Below, piece by piece: positions 32,539-40,059 of a stretch of DNA of 44,111 nt. Source of the DNA: Odoribacter sp. OttesenSCG-928-L07 (GTDB lineage: Bacteria; Bacteroidota; Bacteroidia; Bacteroidales; BM520); the NCBI GenBank assembly GCA_030265965.1, contig JAJDHA010000008.1, forward strand, positions 1 to 44,111. The letters are read 5' to 3'. How positions within the stretch are numbered: position 1 is the stretch's first letter; each line of letters opens with the position of its first letter. A program made the position numbers and the translations under genes. The notes under the pieces were generated by a model. It ran no database searches. It saw only the letters and a list, made by a program, of their open reading frames with translations, and was not told where the DNA came from.

Positions 32539-34155
32539 TTAGATTTCTTCTAACTTAAATTTAATATTCTTGTATTCAAAATTAGCGTTTTTTGAGTTAT
32601 ATAAGTAACACTTGAATGGTTGATGTATCGGATTACCGTAAACATTTAATTTTATGGTAGCTGAGAAGGTCTCCCATTCTCCACTATTTAATTTCGTTTT
32701 ACTCTTTATCTCTATAGACTTCCATAACAAATTTTTATTGTTTTTAGATATAGAACAAACAATACACGGAAGTTTTGTAAGTTTGTCTGTCGTTTTTATA
32801 TCGAAAGAAATCGTAGCCACCATATATCTTTGGCGTTTTTCGAATTGAAAATTATCTATTAGGTGTAAATATAATTTTGAACTTTCTCCTAAGTATATTT
32901 GTTCTGTAGGATCAACCTCAACTATCAAGCCTTTTGACGGAATAATTGCATAATTTATTGTAACCAATGCAGTTGAAACAAATAGAGCAATTATTAAAAT
33001 AGCATTTACAACGGTAGAAGTTATATTAATATTTCTAATCTTATTTAACCCATTTCGAATAATAATAATACATTTATCAAAAATTTTCACTAAAAATTTA
33101 TATAAAACATTCGCAGCTATAGCAACTCCTAAAGCACTAACAACAAATAAAAAGCCTACAAATAATGTCTTGCCAAAATTATTATTTGTTGAAGCAATTG
33201 CATTAAACGGACCTCTCATAAATCCATGAACAGCAAATAAAACCATCGACAAAGAACCAAAATAAGCTAAAAATCTTTTTACATATTTCTTATCAACATT
33301 TTCTTTTTTTAATAATGACGAATTGAATGCCCACATACATAAATATGTGATAGACAAAAATGTAAAAGGGAAAAGGGCATGAAAATAGTTTCCAAGAACG
33401 AAGACAACTGCAGCTAAAATTCCAAAAATATTATTTATTTTTTTATCTTTATTAAGTGCAAATAGAATTCCAAAAGCAAACTCCGGCAAATGTCCTGGTA
33501 TATTTTGCAACAAATCAACCTCTTTAAGGTTTACATAAAAATATTGTGAGATAAAAATCCAAATATAACAAATTAAGCAAATGATTAAAAATGCTCTAGA
33601 GTTATATTTTTTTATCAACTTATAAACAAAAGGAAAGAACAGATATAATTGAAAAATTAAACCGAAAAACCACCAAGGACCAACTATCGACAAACCTTCA
33701 TTCGGCAAAAACGTGTGAATAAATAAAAGTTTATGTTTTAATGCCGACCATTCATAATTACCTATAAAATGAACTTTGTAAACCACAGTCCATAAGATAT
33801 ATACAATGATTCCGGTAAGTAATAATGGATATAATTTTTTTAATCTATCTACAACAAAAGTCATCCATTTTGAGTTTTTTTTCAGCATAGACATTGCAAG
33901 ACCATAACCACTAATAAAAATAAATAATTGAACCCCATAATGTCCCAAAAAACTGAAGAGAATATTAATAATTTCAAATGGTTCACTACCAATTAAATGT
34001 AAAAATTCTTTAACTAGATTTGCGGAAAAATAAAATTCATTTTCACCAATATTCATTGGAGCAATATGATGAAAAAGATTGTGCAACATAATACTCAATA
34101 TTGCAATACCTTTTATTACATTTGTGTTATCCTTAGATATAGTACGGATTTGCAT
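32539..34155 (-). CDS. Acyltransferase 3 family membrane protein with C-terminal extracytoplasmic domain
   Basis: The ORF track starts at TTG 34176, but that codon lies in a -7 box (TACCTTTG); the in-frame ATG at 34155 (MQIRTISKDNTNVIKGIAIL) is the likelier start, giving 538 residues. The first about 360 residues have around ten membrane helices, with the family motif IKGIAILSIMLHNLFHH (conserved His after the first helix) and FIFISGYGLAMS. OafA/YrhL-type enzymes O-acylate surface polysaccharides or other envelope carbohydrates. A further helix (about 370-395) leads to a C-terminal beta-rich tail of about 120 residues, from LIVEVDPTEQIYLGES on, that I do not recognise; it may bind the acceptor. 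No polysaccharide genes flank it, so the acceptor is unknown. Confidence 0.85.
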   Translation of the reverse strand: MQIRTISKDNTNVIKGIAILSIMLHNLFHHIAPMNIGENEFYFSANLVKEFLHLIGSEPFEIINILFSFLGHYGVQLFIFISGYGLAMSMLKKNSKWMTFVVDRLKKLYPLLLTGIIVYILWTVVYKVHFIGNYEWSALKHKLLFIHTFLPNEGLSIVGPWWFFGLIFQLYLFFPFVYKLIKKYNSRAFLIICLICYIWIFISQYFYVNLKEVDLLQNIPGHLPEFAFGILFALNKDKKINNIFGILAAVVFVLGNYFHALFPFTFLSITYLCMWAFNSSLLKKENVDKKYVKRFLAYFGSLSMVLFAVHGFMRGPFNAIASTNNNFGKTLFVGFLFVVSALGVAIAANVLYKFLVKIFDKCIIIIRNGLNKIRNINITSTVVNAILIIALFVSTALVTINYAIIPSKGLIVEVDPTEQIYLGESSKLYLHLIDNFQFEKRQRYMVATISFDIKTTDKLTKLPCIVCSISKNNKNLLWKSIEIKSKTKLNSGEWETFSATIKLNVYGNPIHQPFKCYLYNSKNANFEYKNIKFKLEEI

Positions 34156-34173
34156 ATTTGTAAAATTATCATG

Positions 34174-34181
34174 CAAAGGTA
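34174..34181 (-). promoter_or_regulatory. -7 box of the acyltransferase gene
   Basis: TACCTTTG on the minus strand, about 18 bp before the ATG at 34155. It overlaps the TTG start suggested by the ORF track and so argues against that start. Confidence 0.5.
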
Positions 34182-34221
34182 AAATAAAAATTTTCAGTTT
34201 TCATCTTTCAACTAATAATAT

Positions 34222-34229
34222 TATCTTTG
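34222..34229 (+). promoter_or_regulatory. -7 box of the HYC_CC_PP-like gene, near-leaderless
   Basis: TATCTTTG ending only 8 bp before the ATG at 34238, so the transcript would begin at or within a few bases of the start codon. The preceding TTTCATCTTTCAACTAA recurs at the same distance before the promoter at 43551. Confidence 0.5.
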
Positions 34230-34237
34230 CAGCGTAA

Positions 34238-34792
34238 ATGAAAAAGCTATTTTATAAAATATTATCCTTTGCAATGATTGCTGTATTGTTAGTGTTTTCA
34301 TCTGGAATACACGTACTTGTACATCATTGCCTTGTTGAAAATGAAACTGAAATAGTATTTAATGCAGAACGAATTTCTTGCGATCATCACGAAACTACGG
34401 AAAAAAGTTCGTGTTGCAACCATCATGAACACGATTGTTGTAAGGCTCAAGAAAGTGAACATCGTTGCAACCATTTGCATTCTGCAACCGCAAATTCAGA
34501 AAAACCACTTGATAAAATTTCATTTTCCCCAATTACTTGTGAAGTTGTTTCTTTAGATTTAATCCTTGATAAAAACAATATTTCAAACTCTCCTTCCTTC
34601 GATTTAGAACAAGATTTTTCATTGTTAATAACAAACACCTTATGCGAAAATCTTCTCAATGATACTCATTCTCACAAAGATATACTTCTATCAAAGTTTC
34701 TATACCCCGACAATCAACCTCTTTTATTTACGGGAATCGAAATAGTATATCTCTTCAACTGTCCGAAAATCCCACACAATTATTATTGTTAG
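34238..34792 (+). CDS. His/Cys-rich envelope protein, HYC_CC_PP-like
   Basis: 184 residues. Signal or anchor segment at residues 9-27 (LSFAMIAVLLVFSSGIHVLV), followed at once by HHC, and then a dense metal-ligand stretch (CDHHETTEKSSCCNHHEHDC then CKAQESEHRCNHLH). It has the layout of the Bacteroidota HYC_CC_PP family (a His-Cys motif after the first helix, a CC pair, a short C-terminal tail), although the classic HYC is HHC here and the PP is not obvious. The family is usually found next to metal-linked TonB receptors and HMA proteins, as here. Function is unproven; metal (copper or zinc) sensing, binding or delivery is inferred from composition and neighbours. Confidence 0.75.
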   Translation: MKKLFYKILSFAMIAVLLVFSSGIHVLVHHCLVENETEIVFNAERISCDHHETTEKSSCCNHHEHDCCKAQESEHRCNHLHSATANSEKPLDKISFSPITCEVVSLDLILDKNNISNSPSFDLEQDFSLLITNTLCENLLNDTHSHKDILLSKFLYPDNQPLLFTGIEIVYLFNCPKIPHNYYC

Positions 34793-34997
34793 TAAATTCA
34801 AGGTGTGTCAAACAGTATAGATATGACACTGATTGTACAGATGCTTCTTTTTTCATCTATATCAATCATACGATATCTGATAAACCTGAGTCATCTATGT
34901 GCAAAACAGACTTTTGACATTCCTTTATTAAATATATTTCATCAATTTTTTCTCTGAAGTTTGATAAAAGCTTCATAAAATTTAAAATCAAATAAAA

Positions 34998-37277
34998 ATG
35001 AAAAAAATATTAATAATAATAAGTATAATTTTCCCTGTTTATCTTTTTGGTCAAAATGTTACCGGTACTGTTTATGAAAAAACCGGCGAAAACGAAGCTC
35101 CAATTCCCGGAGTAAATGTTTATTGGGTGAATACTACAATTGGAACAGCAACCAATTTAGAGGGAAAATTTAAAATAGAAAGACCGTCTAAAGATTATAA
35201 ACAGCTTGTTATTAGCTATGTTGGATATGATAATGATACTATTTCCATTGATAAAAAAGAAAAAGATTTGGAGATAGTTTTGACAATGAACAAAGAGTTG
35301 CAAACTTTTGAAGTTGTTAGTCGCGCTCCCGGAGCACACATCTCGCGCCTTGAAGCAATGACTGTTGTTGAAATTACCGGCACTGAATTATGTAAAGCCG
35401 CTTGCTGTAATCTCGGCGAAAGTTTCGAAACAAACGCTTCTGTTGATGTACATTATAGTGATGCTGTTACAGGAGCAAAACAAATTCAATTACTCGGCTT
35501 GTCAGGAACTTACGTTCAACTGATGACCGAAAATGTTCCGAACTTGTATGGATTAGCACAACCTTACGGCTTGTCGTATATTCCGGGAACTTGGATGAAA
35601 TCAATTTCTATTTCTAAAGGTTCCGCTGCTGTTTTAGATGGGTTTTCTTCATTGGCAGGACAAATTAATACTCAAACCAAAGATCCTGATGATGGTGAAC
35701 GTCTTATTGTCAATGGACTAATAAACAGCATGCTAAAATATGAAGCAAATGTTGTAACAAGGTTTAAAATTACCAACAAACTTTCTACAAATATATTGCT
35801 TCATGCTGAAAATAATTCAACTGCTCACGATGGCAATGGCGACGGATTTGTTGATGCACCTATGATTACTCAATTTAATTTGATGAACAAATGGAAATAT
35901 AGAATCAATGAAGGCAGCATGATAATGTTCGGTATAAAGGGTTTGTACGAAGATCGTCGCGGCGGTCAAGTCGATTACTACAATACTGAAAATAATTCTG
36001 ATTTATATGGAATTGACATTAAAACAAAACGTTTGGAAGGATTGCTAAAAGGCGGTCATGAATTTGCAAACAATAATTTTAATGTTGCTTTGAAATCAAC
36101 CGCTTCTTACCATGAACAAAAATCGTTCTACGGTAAGAATAGATACGATGCAACACAAACCAGCGTTTATGTAAATACTGTATTCCAAGGAGTTTTCGCT
36201 AATAATCCTGAGCATTCATTCTCAACCGGACTCAGTTTTGCTTACGATAATTATGTAGAAGAGCTACACATTAATACGGTTGCAAACGCTCCTGAATCTC
36301 CTTTTGGAGGTGCATCATTGAATGATACAACTATGACAACTAAGGAAATTGTTCCGGGAGCATATTTTCAATATACTTTTAATAAAGAAAAGTTTCCTAC
36401 AATAATTGCCGGTCTCCGTGGAGATTATCACAATGAATACGGATTTTTTGTTACTCCTCGATTACATGTAAGATACAATATTAATGATAAAAATATCATA
36501 AGAGCTTCTGCCGGAATGGGATATAAAACACCCAGAATAATTTCTGAAAATACTTCTTTGCTCGCCAGCTCAAAACAAATTTTTGTGCTTGGAAATCTTG
36601 ATATGGAAAAAGCTTGGAATTACGGAATTAATTATACAAGGTACTTTACTATCAACGATAAAGAATTAGTTTTAAACGCTGAGGTTTATCGTTCAGATTT
36701 TGTTAATCAGATAATTACAGATATGGATCAAGATTACAGATTTGTTTATTTCTATAATCTTGACGGAAAATCTTATTCCAATGTTTTTCAAGTAGAAGTT
36801 AATTACGAATTAATTCGAGGTTTGGATATGGTTCTGGCATTCAGATATCAAGATGTTAAAGTTACTGAAATGAACAAAGGTCTGGAAAGAAAACCAATGG
36901 TAAATCGTTATAAAGGTTTGATAAACTTATCTTACGGAACTCGTATGGATAAATGGCGTTTTGATTTTACCACTCAATTCAATGGCGACCAAAGGTTACC
37001 TATTCCTGATTATTCTGTTGGCGGTTCTTCAATTCCTGAATGGTCAGGAGATTTAAAAGATAATTCTCCGATGTATGTTATTCTCAATGCACAAGTTACA
37101 AAGAATTTCAAAAATTGGAGTGTTTACATAGGTGGCGAAAACCTTACAAATTACAAACAAAATAATCCTATTATCGGTGCAGATAATCCTTTTTCCGAAT
37201 ATTTCGATTCTTCAAGAGTTTGGGGTCCAATTCATGGAATTATGGGATATATTGGTTTCCGTGTAAACATAAATTAA
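34998..37277 (+). CDS. TonB-dependent outer-membrane receptor with Cys-Cys plug, probably metal-related
   Basis: 759 residues. Signal peptide 1-18 (IIISIIFPVYLFGQ), a carboxypeptidase-regulatory-like domain (about 20-100: VTGTVYEKTGENEAPIPGVN, EGKFKIERP, ISYVGYDNDTI), the plug (about 120-230, VVEITGTELCKAACCNLGES then VTGAKQIQLLGLSGTYVQLM), and a beta-barrel ending in the typical aromatic terminus GYIGFRVNIN. The plug carries three closely spaced Cys (C-x3-CC), a feature of the receptor subgroup associated with HYC_CC_PP and HMA proteins and therefore possibly with copper or other soft metals. It is energised by TonB across the envelope. No SusD partner is present, which argues against glycan import. 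The two flanking genes on the same strand fit a metal-uptake or -handling cluster. Confidence 0.93.
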   Translation: MKKILIIISIIFPVYLFGQNVTGTVYEKTGENEAPIPGVNVYWVNTTIGTATNLEGKFKIERPSKDYKQLVISYVGYDNDTISIDKKEKDLEIVLTMNKELQTFEVVSRAPGAHISRLEAMTVVEITGTELCKAACCNLGESFETNASVDVHYSDAVTGAKQIQLLGLSGTYVQLMTENVPNLYGLAQPYGLSYIPGTWMKSISISKGSAAVLDGFSSLAGQINTQTKDPDDGERLIVNGLINSMLKYEANVVTRFKITNKLSTNILLHAENNSTAHDGNGDGFVDAPMITQFNLMNKWKYRINEGSMIMFGIKGLYEDRRGGQVDYYNTENNSDLYGIDIKTKRLEGLLKGGHEFANNNFNVALKSTASYHEQKSFYGKNRYDATQTSVYVNTVFQGVFANNPEHSFSTGLSFAYDNYVEELHINTVANAPESPFGGASLNDTTMTTKEIVPGAYFQYTFNKEKFPTIIAGLRGDYHNEYGFFVTPRLHVRYNINDKNIIRASAGMGYKTPRIISENTSLLASSKQIFVLGNLDMEKAWNYGINYTRYFTINDKELVLNAEVYRSDFVNQIITDMDQDYRFVYFYNLDGKSYSNVFQVEVNYELIRGLDMVLAFRYQDVKVTEMNKGLERKPMVNRYKGLINLSYGTRMDKWRFDFTTQFNGDQRLPIPDYSVGGSSIPEWSGDLKDNSPMYVILNAQVTKNFKNWSVYIGGENLTNYKQNNPIIGADNPFSEYFDSSRVWGPIHGIMGYIGFRVNIN

Positions 37278-37292
37278 TGTAGGAGTTTTTTG

Positions 37293-37336
37293 TGGATAAA
37301 GTCGGAAAATGGATAAAGTCGATAAAATGGATAAAG
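37293..37336 (+). repeat. Short tandem repeat, three copies of TGGATAAAG
   Basis: TGGATAAAGTCG, TGGATAAAGTCG and TGGATAAAGAG with spacing of 17-18 bp, lying 15 bp after the receptor stop. No function is evident; part of the 171-bp gap before the HMA gene. Confidence 0.7.
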
Positions 37337-37448
37337 AGAAGTAAACTTTATATGTTTTATTCTTATGTGCAATTGTAAATTCTAATATTCTGTTCAAATG
37401 TTATAAAAAAATATTAAATAAAATTATTAACCAATAAAAATTAAAGTT

Positions 37449-37901
37449 ATGAAAAAGTTAAGTTTCTTATTAGCAGGTTTATTTGTTTTTGGTGCTTTAA
37501 ACCTAAGCGCACAAAATGCTGATGTTCAAAAAGTGCAAAAAACAGCTGAAGGTCAAAAAGTTGAAAAAGCAGATACTCACAAAGGTTGCTGTTCTGCATC
37601 CAGTTCAACAAAAGAATGTTTAACATACTCAAAAGAGGTGAAAGCAAAAAAAGGCGAAAAATTACTATTAATTAAAGCCGATGTTGACTGCAACAACTGT
37701 AAAAGCAAAATCGAAAAACAAATGTCTTATGCAAAGGGCGTTAAAGATGTTAAAGCAGATGTAACTACAAAAGCAGTAACGATTGCTTATGATCCTAAAA
37801 AAACTGACGAAGCAGCTCTTTTAAAAGAGGTTCAAAAGTTGAATATGGGTGGAGAAATAGTTCGTGTAAAAGAATGTTCTTCAAACTGTAGCAATCATTA
37901 A
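37449..37901 (+). CDS. Secreted heavy-metal-associated (HMA) domain protein
   Basis: 150 residues. Signal peptide 1-21 (FLLAGLFVFGALNLSAQ). A linker rich in Lys, Gln and Cys (KGCCSASSSTKEC) precedes an HMA domain at about residues 70-140 with the metal-binding loop DCNNCKSKIEKQM (Cys81, Cys84). The tail adds more Cys (KECSSNCSNH). HMA domains pass copper, zinc or cadmium between partners by their CxxC; here the protein should be periplasmic. It follows the TonB receptor by 171 bp and ends just before a strong terminator, closing the metal cluster. Confidence 0.9.
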   Translation: MKKLSFLLAGLFVFGALNLSAQNADVQKVQKTAEGQKVEKADTHKGCCSASSSTKECLTYSKEVKAKKGEKLLLIKADVDCNNCKSKIEKQMSYAKGVKDVKADVTTKAVTIAYDPKKTDEAALLKEVQKLNMGGEIVRVKECSSNCSNH

Positions 37902-37937
37902 GAGTTAAGTAGAAAATTTCAATTTCGAAATTATTTA

Positions 37938-37989
37938 AGGATGTATTGAAAACCGACACAAGGGTTTTTGGTACATCCTATTTTTATTT
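37938..37989 (+). terminator. Rho-independent terminator of the metal cluster
   Basis: Outer stem AGGATGTA/TACATCCT and inner stem AAAACC/GGGTTTT around GACACAA, followed by ATTTTTATTT. It lies 36 bp after the HMA stop. Confidence 0.8.
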
Positions 37990-38033
37990 ATAAGCTAATA
38001 ATGTTATTAATGCTTGTGCCATGAATTTTTTTG

Positions 38034-38064
38034 TTGAAATGATAAATAAAATATACTATTTTTG
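38034..38064 (+). promoter_or_regulatory. Promoter of the TPR-HTH regulator gene
   Basis: TTG (38034-38036), 20-bp spacer, TATTTTTG (38057-38064), then the ATG at 38082. A close match to the Bacteroidota consensus. Confidence 0.6.
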
Positions 38065-38081
38065 TAAGGCAAAATATTCTT

Positions 38082-39875
38082 ATGAAGATTTCAAAGATAT
38101 ATATTGGCTTAATAAGCTTATTCTTACTGTGTTTCACAAAAATTGAAGCGCAAAACGAAGCAATTGATACAGCATTTCTTCATCATCACATCACTTCATC
38201 ACACTTCGAATATGACTTTCTACCAGATAGTCTCCGCTTAAAAATAAATCAAAAGAATAACAATGATTCTATACTCATTGAGTCTTTAATATCTGTAAGT
38301 GATATTTTAGTTGACCTTCGCGAATATAGTATGTTAAAATCATTGGCTGAGGAAATCATGCTTCTTTCCGAAAAACACAATTTTCAGTATGGAATAACTC
38401 TTAGCGACTATTATCTTTCTGCATTTTATTTAAACATAGATGATTATAGCAAAAGCATTGATCATTTAACAAAAGCGTATTCGAACATAAATAATGTTAA
38501 AGACTGTAGAGAAAAGTCCATATTATTTTTGCGTATTCATTTAGCGTTTAGTGTTTATTATCATCGATTATCAATGCTTCCGCAAGCTTTAGAACATGTG
38601 CATCAGGCAATGGAGATAAACGCTGAACTAAATATTTTAAAATATGAAATAACATGTTTGAACAATCTTGCAGGTATTTATGCAGATATTGATAATCCAA
38701 ATAGAAGCATAAATATTCTTAGATCATTACAGAAAAATCCAAACTTAACAAAACAAGATTTGTTTTTGATAAATGTTAATATTGGAATATTATTTTCTCG
38801 GCAAAACCAACATGATTCCGCGTTGACATATTTCAATTATGCAAAACAGTCTGTAAGTACATATAAAGACGAAATGACTCTTTTATACATGATGGGGAAT
38901 ACTTATTTAAGTGAAGGTGATACTGATAAAGCTCTTAAATATTTGCACGAAAGCATATCCTTAGAAAATGCCCCGAATAATACAGATACATATTCATTAA
39001 GCGTAATTAGACTTGCAAATTTATATTCAAATTTAGAAGAAAATGATTCAGCTTTGTATTATATCAATATGGTTATGGATGATATATCTTCATTATCTTT
39101 AAAATGTAATGGGCTCTATATCAAATCAAATATTTTAAAAAATTTAGGAAGATATGAAGAATGTGCAGAAGTTCTTGAAGAGTATATTAGCTTAAGTGAT
39201 AGCTTAAATGATATAAAAAATGTTTCAAAAACAAGTCAGATGATGTTTGATTATGAAAAGAAACAAGAGAAAATGCAAGCGGAGATTGATCATTATATTA
39301 TTGAAGCAGAATACAATGAAGAAAGAAACAAATTAATAATATTATGTATTTCATCATTAATGGGAGTTATTATTGTTTTATTATTATTTAGTAGGAATAG
39401 AATAATATTAAAAAACAAAAAAGAATCCGAGTCTATACTAAAAGATCAGTTAGAGTTAAGGAACAAAGAGTTAACCACAAAGATTATGCTTCAACTACAA
39501 AAGAATGAAGTTATTGAAGAAATTATAAAAATTATTAATGACACTAATAAGAGCAGTGAAAATATGTATAATAAGAAGCATATATCAAATAAATTAAGAA
39601 ACTTAAAAGAAAATAGTTCTTGGAGCGACTTTGATTATGGCTTTATTAAAGTTCATCAAACCTTTTATGACAAGCTTTTAAGAGAATTTCCCGATTTAAG
39701 TCTGAGTGAAAGACGTTTATGTGCTTTAATTAAATTAAACCTCAACACAAAAGAAATAGCAACCATAACAAATTTAAGTCCGGATAGCGTTAGAGTTGCG
39801 CGTACCCGTTTAAGAAAAAAACTTAATCTTACACATTCTGAAATTCCTCTCTCAACTTTTTTTGCAAACTACTAA
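38082..39875 (+). CDS. TPR-transmembrane-HTH (LuxR-like) regulator
   Basis: 597 residues. Signal peptide or first membrane segment at 5-22 (IYIGLISLFLLCFTKIEAQ); TPR-like helical repeats over about 70-400 (for example ALEHVHQAMEINAELN, ALTYFNYAKQS, ALKYLHESISLE); a membrane helix at 417-437; a coiled coil; and a C-terminal helix-turn-helix at about 540-597 (LSERRLCALIKLNLNTKEIA then TNLSPDSVRVARTRLRKKL). This layout is common in Bacteroidota: a periplasmic TPR sensor part joined through the membrane to a LuxR-type DNA-binding domain. The signal is unknown. It has its own promoter and lies 184 bp before the T9SS cargo gene, which it may control. Confidence 0.88.
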   Translation: MKISKIYIGLISLFLLCFTKIEAQNEAIDTAFLHHHITSSHFEYDFLPDSLRLKINQKNNNDSILIESLISVSDILVDLREYSMLKSLAEEIMLLSEKHNFQYGITLSDYYLSAFYLNIDDYSKSIDHLTKAYSNINNVKDCREKSILFLRIHLAFSVYYHRLSMLPQALEHVHQAMEINAELNILKYEITCLNNLAGIYADIDNPNRSINILRSLQKNPNLTKQDLFLINVNIGILFSRQNQHDSALTYFNYAKQSVSTYKDEMTLLYMMGNTYLSEGDTDKALKYLHESISLENAPNNTDTYSLSVIRLANLYSNLEENDSALYYINMVMDDISSLSLKCNGLYIKSNILKNLGRYEECAEVLEEYISLSDSLNDIKNVSKTSQMMFDYEKKQEKMQAEIDHYIIEAEYNEERNKLIILCISSLMGVIIVLLLFSRNRIILKNKKESESILKDQLELRNKELTTKIMLQLQKNEVIEEIIKIINDTNKSSENMYNKKHISNKLRNLKENSSWSDFDYGFIKVHQTFYDKLLREFPDLSLSERRLCALIKLNLNTKEIATITNLSPDSVRVARTRLRKKLNLTHSEIPLSTFFANY

Positions 39876-39929
39876 ATATTGCTATATATTTTTATTTTTA
39901 AATCTTATTATCAATATTTTAATTTAAAA

Positions 39930-39981
39930 TTGTTTCCTTATTTTTTTTTATAATTTGAATTTGTTTCCTTTTTGTTTCCTT
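39930..39981 (+). promoter_or_regulatory. Three direct repeats TTGTTTCCTT upstream of the T9SS cargo gene
   Basis: TTGTTTCCTT occurs exactly at 39930-39939, 39961-39970 and 39972-39981, in the gap between the regulator and the gene at 40060, and 32 bp or more before a candidate -7 box. The spacings (31 and 11 bp) are about three turns and one turn of DNA, as for an array of protein sites on one face. Confidence 0.5.
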
Positions 39982-40012
39982 ATATAAATATATGTATATG
40001 GAGAATATTCAA

Positions 40013-40020
40013 TAGATTTG
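40013..40020 (+). promoter_or_regulatory. -7 box of the T9SS cargo gene
   Basis: TAGATTTG, perfect TAnnTTTG, 39 bp before the ATG at 40060. No TTG lies at -33, which fits a promoter that needs an activator. Confidence 0.45.
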
Positions 40021-40059
40021 TCAAAATTTTCAAAAATTAATCAATTTAAATAAAAAGAA

